A stretch of DNA of 63,320 nt from Phycisphaerales bacterium UBA7812 (lineage in GTDB: Bacteria; Planctomycetota; Phycisphaerae; Phycisphaerales; UBA1924), in assembly GCA_002480345.1 (NCBI GenBank), contig DLBY01000080.1, positions 1 to 63,320 on the forward strand, read 5' to 3'. Made by a program: the position numbers and the translations under genes. Position 1 is the stretch's first letter, and every line of letters begins with the position of its first letter. The notes below the pieces were generated by a model, which saw nothing but the letters and a program-made list of their open reading frames with translations, ran no database searches and was not told where the DNA came from. This document shows positions 8,088 to 16,290 of the stretch, piece by piece.

Positions 8088-9536
8088 TCAGTGTGCATTG
8101 TGATGCACGAATCCGCGAATAAATGTGGCAAACAGGATCCGGATATCGAACCAGATGGACCAGTTTCGGATGTAGAAGAGGTCGTATTGGAGGCGTTTGC
8201 GGAGGCAGGTGTCGCCTCGGAGGCCGTTGACTTGGGCCCAGCCTGTCATCCCGGCCTTGACATGCTGGCGGAGGACATAGCCCCGCTGGCGATCTCGGAA
8301 ACGCTCGACGAGTTCGGGACGCTCGGGCCTGGGTCCGACGAGTGACATTTCTCCTCTGAGGACATTGAAGAGTTGCGGGAGTTCGTCGAGGCTGGTCTTG
8401 CGGAGGAAGGCGCCGAGGGGGGTGACGCGGGGATCGTCGCGCGTGGTCCAGGATGGGCTCGCCTCACGCGCGTCGGCGTGCATGGTGCGGAACTTGTAGA
8501 TCTTGAATTCGTCGCTTCCGATGCTGACTCGGCTCTGCTTGAAGAGCACGCGTCCCGGGCTGGTGAACCGGATGGCGACGGCGATCGCGAAGAGGAGGGG
8601 GCTGAGGAGGGTGAGCCCGACGAGGGCGCCGGCGATGTCGATGGTGCGCTTGGTGATGCCCCCGAGACCGAGGGTGGGGTTCTCGCGATACGAGAGGATC
8701 GGCATGCCCTCGAGTTGGCCGATCTGCATGCGCTCGGGCATGTGCTTGGGGTTGATGTCGGGGACATAGCGGACATTGACGGTGAAGCGTTCGAGCCTCG
8801 CGAGCAATCCCGGGACGGCGCTGGCCTGCGCGGCGGGGACGGCGATGTAGACCGCGTCGACGGGGTAGCGGGCGATGAGGTCGTCGAGTTGGTCGAGGCC
8901 GCCCACGACCGGGCGTTCGAGGCATTGGGTGCGCGCGGTGCGGGGGTGGTGGCTGATGAAGTAGGAGACCTTGAGGCCCGTCCAGGAGTTCCGGGCGAGG
9001 GTTCGGGCGACGCGCTGCCCGAGCCTCCCGGTGCCGATGATGGCGACATGGCGTCGGTTGAGGCCGCGGCGTCGGAGTTGGCGGAGCACGAGGCGGATGG
9101 CGAGTCGCTGGAGGCCCACGAAGAAGGGAAGGGCGAGGGCGAGCGCGCCGATCTGGATGCGCGCGGGGCTGAACGCGACGGGTGCGTCGGCGGGCGGGGC
9201 GTGGTCCGCGGCGATGAGGTCGTTGCCCGCGATCCAGAGGAAGAGGACGACGCAGGCGGACGCGATCGCGGAGGCTTTGAGGACCTGGGTCTGCTCCGAG
9301 AGCAGCGGGCGATCACGCTGGGGCGTGTAGAGACGCATCGCCTGCATCACCGCGAGGGCGAGCGGGACGGTGAACAGCAGGAGGGGGTCCTTGACATAGG
9401 ACTCCCAGTCCGCGGGCCAGGGCTGGTCGTAGGCGATGACGCGGACGGCCCATGCGGCGTAGGAGGCGGCGGCGATCATGAGGCCGTCGGCGGCGACGAA
9501 GAGCGCGACGAAGAGTTGGTGGCGTCTCTTGAGCAT
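8088..9536 (-). CDS. Polyprenyl-phosphate sugar-1-phosphate transferase (exopolysaccharide initiation)
   Basis: The 482-residue protein has the WbaP/WcaJ-like layout. Four hydrophobic segments span about residues 5-150. A Rossmann-like CoA-binding domain follows (IIGTGRLGQRVARTL). The C-terminal bacterial sugar transferase domain is clear: KRTIDIAGALVGL membrane helix, FKIYKFRTM, TSLDELPQLFNVL, SLVGPRPE and KAGMTGWAQVNG. It would transfer a sugar-1-phosphate from a nucleotide sugar to undecaprenyl phosphate at the inner membrane, starting a surface polysaccharide repeat. No other polysaccharide genes are adjacent. ATG 9536 (MLKRRHQL) is preferred because the family usually begins this way; a GTG at 9572, overlapping the region just after the DnaJ-like stop, is possible. 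Confidence 0.9.
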   Translation of the reverse strand: MLKRRHQLFVALFVAADGLMIAAASYAAWAVRVIAYDQPWPADWESYVKDPLLLFTVPLALAVMQAMRLYTPQRDRPLLSEQTQVLKASAIASACVVLFLWIAGNDLIAADHAPPADAPVAFSPARIQIGALALALPFFVGLQRLAIRLVLRQLRRRGLNRRHVAIIGTGRLGQRVARTLARNSWTGLKVSYFISHHPRTARTQCLERPVVGGLDQLDDLIARYPVDAVYIAVPAAQASAVPGLLARLERFTVNVRYVPDINPKHMPERMQIGQLEGMPILSYRENPTLGLGGITKRTIDIAGALVGLTLLSPLLFAIAVAIRFTSPGRVLFKQSRVSIGSDEFKIYKFRTMHADAREASPSWTTRDDPRVTPLGAFLRKTSLDELPQLFNVLRGEMSLVGPRPERPELVERFRDRQRGYVLRQHVKAGMTGWAQVNGLRGDTCLRKRLQYDLFYIRNWSIWFDIRILFATFIRGFVHHNAH

Positions 9537-9575
9537 GGGCGGTCGAAACCATGACACCAGACAGGGCGGCACGGG

Positions 9576-10487
9576 TCAAGTGGTCGCGGAGTCCTCTCTC
9601 GGATCGTGGCTTGCGTGGGACCGCTCGCGGGCGGGATCGGCGAGGCGGCGGAGCGTTCGGGCGTCCTCGTCGGAGATCGTGTCCCTCGGGGGGGGGACGA
9701 TGCGGAGTTCGACGAAGAGATCGCCCGAGCGGCCGGCGGCGTTGGTGAGGCCCTTGCCCTTCGCGCGGAGCGAGCGGCCGCTCGGTGTTCCGGACGGGAT
9801 GGTCAGGCGGATGGTCTTGCCGAGTCGGTCGATGTTGACTTCGCCTCCCAGCGTCGCATCGGCGATCGAGATGTCGGCGCGGGTGGAGAGATCGAGGGCG
9901 GCGGCGTCGGGTTTGCCCGGTGCGCCCCTGGTGAGCGTCGGGTGGGGTTTGACGCGGAGTTCGAGGAGCAGGTCGCCTTGCCGTCCGTCGGGGGCTCGTT
10001 CGCCTTTGCCTTTCACGCGGAGGACGGCGCCGGCGGCCGCGGCGGGGGGCAGGGTGATCTCGACGACTTCGCCCGAGGGGGTGCGGGTCTTGACCTTCCC
10101 GCCCCGGTCGATGGTCTCGAGGTCGAGCGAGAGCGGGGCGCGGATGTCGAGGTTGCGTGGGGGTGCGGGGCGCGGCCGCGGGCCCGGGCGTTGGTTTCGT
10201 CCGCGGAAGAACGCGTCGAACATCTCTCCGATGTCGTCGTGTTCGAACCCGCCGCCCGCGAAGGGAGATGGGCCCTGTTCGACGCGTCCGGTGCGGTCGA
10301 AGCGGCGGCGTTTCTCTTCGTCGGAGAGGATCTCGTAGGCGCTCTGGAGCTGGGCGAACTTCTGCTGAGCGTCCGGGGATTTGTTCACATCGGGGTGGAG
10401 GTCTCGGGCGCGTTTGCGGTAGGCGGCCTTGATCTCGTCCGCGGTCGCGGAGCGGGAGACGCCGAGGATTTCGTAGGGGTCGTCCAT
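9576..10487 (-). CDS. DnaJ-domain co-chaperone, CbpA/DnaJ C-terminal type
   Basis: The 303-residue protein begins with a J-domain (DPYEILGVSRSATADEI, with the HPD triad in DLHPDVN) that would stimulate an Hsp70 ATPase. A short Gly/Phe and Pro-rich linker follows, then the two-part DnaJ C-terminal substrate-binding domain (LPPAAAAGAVLRVKGKGE and IPSGTPSGRSLRAKGKG). The Cys-rich zinc domain of true DnaJ is absent, as in CbpA. ATG 10487 is chosen over an in-frame GTG at 10511 because the J-domain starts at once. The sugar transferase gene follows closely on the same strand, so the two may share a transcript. No dnaK or grpE is nearby. Confidence 0.9.
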   Translation of the reverse strand: MDDPYEILGVSRSATADEIKAAYRKRARDLHPDVNKSPDAQQKFAQLQSAYEILSDEEKRRRFDRTGRVEQGPSPFAGGGFEHDDIGEMFDAFFRGRNQRPGPRPRPAPPRNLDIRAPLSLDLETIDRGGKVKTRTPSGEVVEITLPPAAAAGAVLRVKGKGERAPDGRQGDLLLELRVKPHPTLTRGAPGKPDAAALDLSTRADISIADATLGGEVNIDRLGKTIRLTIPSGTPSGRSLRAKGKGLTNAAGRSGDLFVELRIVPPPRDTISDEDARTLRRLADPARERSHASHDPREDSATT

Positions 10488-10525
10488 CAGATTGTGACGA
10501 TAGGGGGGCACCGGGTGCGCGCACG

Positions 10526-10553
10526 AAAAAGGGCGCCCGTGTGGGCGCCCTTT
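10526..10553 (-). terminator. Rho-independent terminator of the CpcT-FKBP gene
   Basis: AAAGGGCGCCC at 10528-10538 pairs with GGGCGCCCTTT at 10543-10553 around a 4-base loop. Reading the minus strand the stem is followed by a T run (10526-10530). It sits about 25 bases past the stop at 10579. Confidence 0.85.
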
Positions 10554-10578
10554 GCGGGATCGATCGGCGATGGGTTGC

Positions 10579-11688
10579 TCAGTCCTGTCCGGCCTCGGGG
10601 CCCTCGGCTTCCTGCTCGGGGGGCGGCGGGGGCGCCTGGACGGTGATGATCTCGGTGTTGAAGTAGAGGGTGGCGTTGGGCCCGATGCCGGCGCGGGGGA
10701 CGCCGTTGGCGCCGTAGGCGAGATCGGGCGGGATGACGAGCTTGCGGACGGTGCCCTTGGTGACGCCGTCGAAGCCCTGCTTCCAGCCCTCGATCACGCG
10801 GACTTCGGAGACGGGCCAGGTGAGGGGCCAGGGCTGGCCCTTGTCGATGGAGGAATCGAACTTGTTGCCGTCGGCGGTCCAGCCCGTGTAGTGGACGAAG
10901 ATGCGCCCGCCGTCGACGGGCTTGTCATCGTCGGGGTTGGCGAAGGTGATGAGCGCGAGTCCTCCGGGCTTGCGTTCGACGGATGCCCAGTCGTCGGCGC
11001 GGGTCCAGGTGTAGGACGCGGACTCTCCGGCGCCCCAGACGACGGCGCCGTTGGGGCCGTACCCGCGGTCGGCGGTGGTCATGGTGTCGCCGTCCACGGT
11101 GATCTCGCTGGTCATTTCGACGGCGCCGCCGACGCCTGTGGGATAGGGATAGGGCGTGCGGCCCTTGAACCCGTTGCCGCTGGGCGAGATGTCGAGATCG
11201 AGGGTCGCGATGAGTTCATCGCGGGAGAGGGCGGGGAAGGCCTCGGGGAGGTGGCCCATGCCGATGAGGACGCCCTTGCGTGCGTCGTCGCCCAGGATCT
11301 CGTAGGTGCGGAGGCGGTGGCCGTCCTTGTACTTGTAGATCTGCATGACCGCCTGGCGGAAGGGCTCGCCCGGGTTGTCGGCGCGGTACTGCTCGACATA
11401 GAGCGCGTCGGCGACGCCCTCGACGGGCGCGGCGGCGACGGTCATGAGCATGTCGGTGCTTCCCTCGGCGCCCTCGCCGGCTTCGGCGACGGGGGCGGAG
11501 GTCTTCCACGACCCGATGAAGGACTGGGCGACGGACTCGATCGCGGAGCTGGACCACGAGGGGGTCCAGGCCTCCCAGACTTCGTCGTACTGGAGCGGCG
11601 CGGGCTCGGGTTGGGCGTTGTCCTGGGCGATCGCGGTGCCGACGGCGAGCGCGGCGGGGATCGCGAGGAGGGCGAGTCGGTTCTGCAT
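10579..11688 (-). CDS. Exported CpcT/CpeT-like domain fused to FKBP-type peptidyl-prolyl isomerase
   Basis: A signal peptide (LALLAIPAALAVGTAIAQ) leads into a domain of about 200 residues with the landmarks of the CpcT/CpeT chromophore-lyase family: DALYVEQYR, EPFRQAVMQIYKY, GFKGRTPYPYP, TSEITVDGD, ADRGYGPNG and VVWGAG. The C-terminal third is an FKBP domain (GGRIFVHYTGW, FDSSI, VIEGWKQGFDGV, IPPDLAYG, TLYFNTEII), followed by a Pro/Glu-rich tail. The FKBP part would catalyse proline isomerisation in the periplasm. The CpcT-like part probably binds a small molecule or protein, since no bilin pathway is expected here. It is monocistronic with its own terminator. Confidence 0.88.
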   Translation of the reverse strand: MQNRLALLAIPAALAVGTAIAQDNAQPEPAPLQYDEVWEAWTPSWSSSAIESVAQSFIGSWKTSAPVAEAGEGAEGSTDMLMTVAAAPVEGVADALYVEQYRADNPGEPFRQAVMQIYKYKDGHRLRTYEILGDDARKGVLIGMGHLPEAFPALSRDELIATLDLDISPSGNGFKGRTPYPYPTGVGGAVEMTSEITVDGDTMTTADRGYGPNGAVVWGAGESASYTWTRADDWASVERKPGGLALITFANPDDDKPVDGGRIFVHYTGWTADGNKFDSSIDKGQPWPLTWPVSEVRVIEGWKQGFDGVTKGTVRKLVIPPDLAYGANGVPRAGIGPNATLYFNTEIITVQAPPPPPEQEAEGPEAGQD

Positions 11689-11882
11689 CGGTCGAACTCC
11701 GTTTCGGGTGGTGCCGGTGACTGGTTCGTTTCTTCCCGGGAGTCGGCGACAGGGCCTCTTCCCTGAGTCTCGGGTGGGAAGTATAGACGGGTGCGCGGGG
11801 CGTTCGGTCTTCCGGGGTCTACCCGGCGCGGGCGGCGGTGTTGCGAGTTGCGGGTGCCACGCGGTCGCGGTGGGTGGGCGGC

Positions 11883-12353
11883 TCAGGTCTGCTTTCGGCG
11901 GAAGAGGATCTCGACTTCAACCGGCACCCCGAGGGGGAGGGATGGGGCGCCGACCGCGGCGCGGGCGTGCGGGGCGGCGTCTCCGAAGATCTCGCCCAGG
12001 AGCAGGCTCGCGCCGTTCGCGACGGTGGGGTGGGCGGTGAACTCGGGCGTGCACGCGACGAAGCAGGTGACCTTCAGGGGGCGTTCCAGCATCTCGAGGC
12101 CGCCCGCGGCGAGGGCGGCGGCTGCGATCGCGTTGAGTGCGCACTGGCGGGCGCAGTCTGCCGCGTGGTCGACGGAGACCTCGATGGGCACGCGACCCAG
12201 CGCGAGGGGTTCCCCGTCACGGATCGGGATCTGTCCGGCGGTCTGGACGAGATCGCCGAAGACGACGGCGGGCACATACGCGGCGACCGGCTCGGGGACC
12301 GGGGGCAGGGAGAGTCCCAATGCCTTCAATCGATCGGAGTGTGTTTGGGTCAT
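11883..12353 (-). CDS. RidA family protein (YjgF/YER057c/UK114)
   Basis: The 156-residue protein fits the RidA fold: LGLSLPPVPEPVAAYVPAV at the start, VQTAGQIPIRDGE, CARQCALNAIAAA, KVTCFVACTPEF, GASLLLGEIFG, HARAAVGAPSLPLGVPVEVE. RidA proteins hydrolyse reactive enamine/imine intermediates from PLP enzymes; this variant, with GAPSLPLG instead of the canonical ending, belongs to a branch of unclear activity. ATG 12353 is the conserved start (MTQTHSDR); the frame remains open upstream without conservation. It is divergent from pseudopilin 2 across about 390 bases. Confidence 0.9.
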   Translation of the reverse strand: MTQTHSDRLKALGLSLPPVPEPVAAYVPAVVFGDLVQTAGQIPIRDGEPLALGRVPIEVSVDHAADCARQCALNAIAAAALAAGGLEMLERPLKVTCFVACTPEFTAHPTVANGASLLLGEIFGDAAPHARAAVGAPSLPLGVPVEVEILFRRKQT

Positions 12354-12447
12354 TGTTGGCTCGGTGTGGGGGCGGAGAGTGCATCCGGGTTCGTGCGTGA
12401 GTGGGCTGTTCCGTCCGCGTTGACGGAGGTGTACGGAACCGGCCGGC

Positions 12448-12475
12448 TTGACGGCCGGATAATAGTGTGTAGAGT
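12448..12475 (+). promoter_or_regulatory. Candidate sigma70-type promoter of pseudopilin 2
   Basis: TTGACG (12448-12453) and TAGAGT (12470-12475) are 16 bases apart. The -35 box lies in an inverted repeat, GGCCGG at 12441-12446 and GGCCGG at about 12453-12458, which could be an operator. Transcription would start near 12482, leaving a leader of about 260 bases. Confidence 0.4.
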
Positions 12476-12741
12476 CATGCTCTCTCGCGAGAGGGGCCCT
12501 TCGGGGCTGTCGCGGCGGAGCCGGGATTTGATGTCTGCCCTTATTGGTCGTCTGCGTGCGACCATCTTGTGCCTGACCGGCTTTCTGCGACGACAACTTG
12601 GAGCGATGGGACGGCCGCGAGCCGTCGTTGGTCCGGGGGGTGTTTCCCCGTGCCTCGCGTCCGGCGCGGCGTGTGCCGGGCGCACCATTCCAGTTGGCGG
12701 TGGAATCTGTTGATTTCACCCGTTGCAGAAAGGGGTCACAG
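12476..12741 (+). other. Long gene-free leader upstream of pseudopilin 2
   Basis: With 12354-12475 this makes 388 bases without a gene between the divergent RidA and pseudopilin genes. I see no conserved frame. The stretch ends with the ribosome binding site AGAAAGGGG at 12727-12735. It may be a structured 5' leader, but no known riboswitch class was recognised. Confidence 0.35.
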
Positions 12742-13812
12742 ATGTTGACCAAGTCGAATCGTCGTTCGGGGTTCACCCTGATCGAGCTGCTGGTGGTCAT
12801 CGCGATTATCGCGCTGCTCATCGGCATCCTCCTGCCGGCGCTGGGCAAGGCCCGCCAGTCGGCGAAGCGTCTGCAGGACTCGTCGAACATCCGTTCGGTG
12901 GTCCAGGGTTTCGCGACCTTCTCGAGCGCGAACCGTGGGCGGTATCCGCAGCCGAGCCGGATCGATAACGCGAACACGACCATCAACGATGGTTTCTCGC
13001 TGCCGAACGGGATCACCTACACGGGTGTTGCCCAGAACCCGCAGGTGAAGGACACCTCGCAGAACATCTTCTCGATCCTGATCTGGGACAGCTTCAGCCA
13101 GCCTGAGGTGCTGATCAGCCCGGTCGAGCAGTCGAGCTCGTTCCGTCCGGACAATGACTACCAGCTCAGCAACCCGCAGGCGGTCATCAACGGCGGCAAC
13201 CCGGGTCAGGGCGGCGGTCAGCCCGGCAGCCTGGCGCTGTGGGATCCGGCGTTCATGTCGTCGCCCACCCCCCAGGGCGGTGCGGGCAACCTGTCGTACT
13301 TCCACATGCCGATCTTCGGCGCCCGCCGCAGCCTGTGGCGCGACAACTTCGACGCGACGCAGGCGCTGGTCGGCAACCGTGGTCCGACCTACCTGCCCCG
13401 TCAGAACATCCAAGACCCGTGGCAGCTCGAGACCAACACCTCGACCGGTGACGGCTCGATCACGCTGCTGATGCACGGGAACCGGACCCGCTGGGAAGGC
13501 CTCATCGGCTACAACGATGCCCACGTGAACTTCGCGAACGACGCGGCGCCCGAGAACCTGCTGTTCACCTTCACGGGCGACAACATCGCGCAGGGCTTCC
13601 AGACCCAGCCCGACAATGTGTTCGTGAACGAGAACGATGTTAACGGCACCATGCAGGTCAATGAGCAGGATCTGAGCCAGCTGGGCGCCAACAACCGCAA
13701 CGCGTTCCTCGTCATGTACAACACGGTCCAGGTCCAGGGCGACCAGGTCGTGCTTGCTGACACCAACGCGCAGCAGAGCGACAGCGCGATTCCCGGGTCG
13801 TTCCACGACTGA
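12742..13812 (+). CDS. Pseudopilin 2 (prepilin-type N-terminal cleavage/methylation protein)
   Basis: The 356-residue protein begins MLTKSNRRSG and then the class III signal FTLIELLVVIAIIALLIG. It should be cut before Phe11 by prepilin peptidase and assemble through its N-terminal helix. The rest is a large polar globular domain rich in Asn, Gln and Asp (for example QVKDTSQNIFSILIWDSF and HVNFANDAAPENLLF), with no obvious relation to pseudopilins 1 and 4 beyond the N-terminus. ATG 12742 is fixed by AGAAAGGGG seven bases upstream. It has a candidate promoter at 12448-12475 and a strong terminator at 13842-13870, so it is probably transcribed alone. Confidence 0.9.
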   Translation: MLTKSNRRSGFTLIELLVVIAIIALLIGILLPALGKARQSAKRLQDSSNIRSVVQGFATFSSANRGRYPQPSRIDNANTTINDGFSLPNGITYTGVAQNPQVKDTSQNIFSILIWDSFSQPEVLISPVEQSSSFRPDNDYQLSNPQAVINGGNPGQGGGQPGSLALWDPAFMSSPTPQGGAGNLSYFHMPIFGARRSLWRDNFDATQALVGNRGPTYLPRQNIQDPWQLETNTSTGDGSITLLMHGNRTRWEGLIGYNDAHVNFANDAAPENLLFTFTGDNIAQGFQTQPDNVFVNENDVNGTMQVNEQDLSQLGANNRNAFLVMYNTVQVQGDQVVLADTNAQQSDSAIPGSFHD

Positions 13813-13841
13813 TCCGGCGTCTCGCTGCGTTTGAGACACAG

Positions 13842-13870
13842 AAAAGCCCGGCCAATCGGCCGGGCTTTTT
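13842..13870. terminator. Bidirectional rho-independent terminator
   Basis: AAAAGCCCGGCC (13842-13853) pairs perfectly with GGCCGGGCTTTT (13858-13869) around the 4-base loop AATC, with T runs on both strands. It serves pseudopilin 2 on the plus strand and the peroxiredoxin gene on the minus strand. Confidence 0.92.
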
Positions 13871-13921
13871 CGTGCGCTGCCTGTCGCGGGTGAGAATCCG
13901 GATCGCTTCGGTGCCGACCGA

Positions 13922-14407
13922 TCAGGCGATCGCGGCGAGGACCTCATCGAGGTCCATCGCGTTTCCGGGCTCGCGTGCCTGGGACCAGCGGACGGTGCCG
14001 ACGCCGTCGTCGGATTGCCCGATGACGACCGTGCCGCGCTGGGCGACATTGAGCTCGGCCCAATAGAGGCCGTACGCCTTGCAGACGGTGCGGTGGATGT
14101 CGCTGAGCATGGTGTTGGTGTAGCCTTCGCGTTCCGCCCACGCCTTGAGTGCGGCGAAGGAGTCGCAGGAGATGCCGACCGCGGTGGCGCCGGCGTCGTT
14201 CCAACGCTTCATCTCCTTGGAGAGGCATTCCATCTCGGTCCCGCAGACGCCCGTGAAGGCGAAGGGGAAGAAACAGAGCACGACATCGCCTTTCTTGACG
14301 GCGTCGCTGAGCGACCAATCCTCGCGGTCCTGTGTGCTGATGGTGAAATCGGGGGCGGTGTCGCCCGGTTGGATGAGGGTGTCGCGGGGGGGCAGATCGT
14401 TGGTCAT
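13922..14407 (-). CDS. Peroxiredoxin, AhpE/BCP-like thioredoxin-fold peroxidase
   Basis: The 161-residue protein has the AhpC/TSA layout: GDTAPDFTISTQDRE, then FFPFAFTGVCGTEM with the TxxC peroxidatic site (Cys55), GISCDSFAALKAW, and a conserved Arg in QRGTVVIG. It would reduce hydrogen peroxide and organic hydroperoxides in the cytoplasm. Further Cys residues (45, 62, about 80 and 110) are present, but no partner in the classic 2-Cys position, so it is probably an AhpE-like 1-Cys or atypical enzyme. It is convergent with pseudopilin 2 and shares the terminator at 13842. The yggS gene lies divergently on the other side. Confidence 0.9.
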   Translation of the reverse strand: MTNDLPPRDTLIQPGDTAPDFTISTQDREDWSLSDAVKKGDVVLCFFPFAFTGVCGTEMECLSKEMKRWNDAGATAVGISCDSFAALKAWAEREGYTNTMLSDIHRTVCKAYGLYWAELNVAQRGTVVIGQSDDGVGTVRWSQAREPGNAMDLDEVLAAIA

Positions 14408-14535
14408 GGGAGGCTCCGTTTCGTTGGTTCGAGTGATCCCGGGTCTGGTGGGGGGACCGGTGTCCGTGTTTCGCGTCTCGTGGCGCGTTTGATGCGGTCG
14501 CGCCCGGGGCGGCTCCGCGTGGGTATGCTATTCCC

Positions 14536-15339
14536 ATGGCGACAACTGCCGGAGGATCGCACACGACGGGTCAGACGCTCGAGTCGAGGTATCGCGCGGT
14601 GCGCGATCGGATCGGGGAGGCCGCGTCGCGGTCCGGGCGTTCGGCGAAGGACATCGTGCTGGTCGCGGTGACGAAGAACGCGGAGCCCGAAGACATCCGT
14701 CGTCTGATGGAACTCGGGCACGAGGACTTCGGCGAGAACCGCGTGCAGCAGCTCGGGCAGCGGGCGGCGATGGCGGACGAGTGGCTCGAGCGGGTGCGGG
14801 TGTTGCCCGAGACGGCGGATGGTCGGGAGGGTGCCTTGCGGGCGGATCAGCTCGTGCGCTGGCACATGATCGGGCACCTGCAGCGGAACAAGGCTCGGAA
14901 GGTCGTGGACCTCGTCCGGCTGGTTCACTCGGTGGACAGCCTGCGGCTCGCGGAGGAATTGCAGACGCTGCTTCGCAAGAGCGATCGGCGGCTCGATGTG
15001 CTGCTGCAGGTGAACATCTCCGGCGAGGAAAGCAAGCACGGGTGCCTGACGCCCGCGGTGCCGGCGATGGTGGAGCAGATCGAGTCGATGTACAGCCTGC
15101 GGCTCCGCGGGCTGATGACGATGGCGCCGTATTCGGATAACCCCGAGGATGCGCGGCCGCACTTCCAGCGATGCCGGGAGTTGTTCGAGGAGCTCCGGCG
15201 TGACGGCGCGGGAGACGGCGCGTTCAACCTGCTGTCGATGGGGATGAGCGGGGATTACGCGGTGGCGGTCGAAGAGGGGGCGAACATCGTTCGCGTGGGC
15301 TCGGCGATCTTCGCGAACCGTGATTCGGGTTCAGAGTAA
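14536..15339 (+). CDS. YggS/PROSC family PLP homeostasis protein
   Basis: The 267-residue protein is a single-domain, alanine-racemase-fold PLP carrier. The PLP lysine lies in VAVTKNAEPEDIRRLMELG, followed by DFGENRVQQ, WHMIGHLQRNKARKVV, HSVDSLRLAEEL, LLQVNISGEESKHG, RGLMTMAPYS, LSMGMSGDYAVAVEEGANIVRVGSAIF. The family buffers PLP and affects amino-acid and keto-acid pools; it has no known catalysis. About 20 residues are inserted between the FGENRVQQ and WHMIGHLQ blocks compared with the usual 230-residue members. It ends 12 bases before the convergent amidase gene. Confidence 0.93.
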   Translation: MATTAGGSHTTGQTLESRYRAVRDRIGEAASRSGRSAKDIVLVAVTKNAEPEDIRRLMELGHEDFGENRVQQLGQRAAMADEWLERVRVLPETADGREGALRADQLVRWHMIGHLQRNKARKVVDLVRLVHSVDSLRLAEELQTLLRKSDRRLDVLLQVNISGEESKHGCLTPAVPAMVEQIESMYSLRLRGLMTMAPYSDNPEDARPHFQRCRELFEELRRDGAGDGAFNLLSMGMSGDYAVAVEEGANIVRVGSAIFANRDSGSE

Positions 15340-15351
15340 GCGAGACTTTGA

Positions 15352-16173
15352 TCAGGCCATCGCGGTGGTCGCGATGGCGCGGTCGATCGGGCCGCCCCGG
15401 GCGCGCGCGGTCTGCATGTGCGCCTGGAGGTGGCGACCCGGGCAGGCGGTGCTGGCCCACTCGCGGTGGGTGTAGACGCGGTCGAGCGCGACGCGGTGCT
15501 CGTCCATCTTGGCGGCGATGAGGTGATCGAGCGTGCGCGTGGTCGCGGCGGTGGGACGCTGGTCCTCGTAGTTGCCCAGCACGAGGATGCCCAGGTTGCC
15601 CGGGTTGTAGTCCTTGACATGGGCGCCCTGCAGCGCCTCGGGGCGGCAGGCCCAGACGCGGCCTGAGGGATCGATCGCGAAGTGATAGCCGATGTCGGCC
15701 CAGCCGCGGTTGACATGGCTGTTGCGGATCGCCTCGAGCCTGCGGGCGGTGTCGTCGTAGAGGGTGCTGTAGTAGGGGCTCATTCCGTCGTGATGGATGG
15801 TGATGCTGCGGACGCGGCCCATGCGGTTCGCTCGCGAGACGATGGGGCCCGAGGTTGCCCATGTGTGCCGGTTCAGGACGGTGACGGTGTGGGGGAGCGT
15901 CCCGCGCGGGTTGGTGTAATTGGGGCGGCGGACCGGGACGCGGCCGCGATCGGCGCCGGAGAGCGGGCGGTAATCGGGCGAATCCGGGATCGGATCGCCC
16001 AGGCGGCCCGTGCGGGTGCGCGTCGAGCCGCAGGCGGCGAGGAAACTCGCGGCGCCGAGGCCCATCGCCATCGCGAGGATCGTGCGGCGGTTCACGGGTC
16101 CGGCGGGCGCGGGGGTGTCGGCTTCGCCGCGCGGGGCGGCCCGGTTGGGGTCGTTGTGCTGGTTCACCGCCAT
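15352..16173 (-). CDS. N-acetylmuramoyl-L-alanine amidase (amidase_2/PGRP fold), exported
   Basis: The 273-residue protein has a twin-arginine-like signal (NRRTILAMAMGLGAASFLAAC) whose end is also a lipobox. A linker with a Tyr/Pro-rich segment is followed by a zinc amidase domain: the first zinc His in ITIHHDGM, then GWADIGYHFAIDPSGRVW, NPGNLGILVLGNYED, THREW and STACPGRHLQ (second His and Cys ligands). It would cut the amide bond between muramic acid and the stem peptide in peptidoglycan. ATG 16173 is chosen since the signal peptide begins shortly after. It lies 117 bases downstream of asnB on the same strand. Confidence 0.9.
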   Translation of the reverse strand: MAVNQHNDPNRAAPRGEADTPAPAGPVNRRTILAMAMGLGAASFLAACGSTRTRTGRLGDPIPDSPDYRPLSGADRGRVPVRRPNYTNPRGTLPHTVTVLNRHTWATSGPIVSRANRMGRVRSITIHHDGMSPYYSTLYDDTARRLEAIRNSHVNRGWADIGYHFAIDPSGRVWACRPEALQGAHVKDYNPGNLGILVLGNYEDQRPTAATTRTLDHLIAAKMDEHRVALDRVYTHREWASTACPGRHLQAHMQTARARGGPIDRAIATTAMA

Positions 16174-16290
16174 TGGATCGGTCCGCGCTCCGCTTGAGGT
16201 GCAATGGTACAGAGGAGTGTGGTGACTTGGGAACGGTTCTCGGCCTTTTGTTGCCCGTTTCCCCACGATTCCCCGGATCATGCGGGCGTG

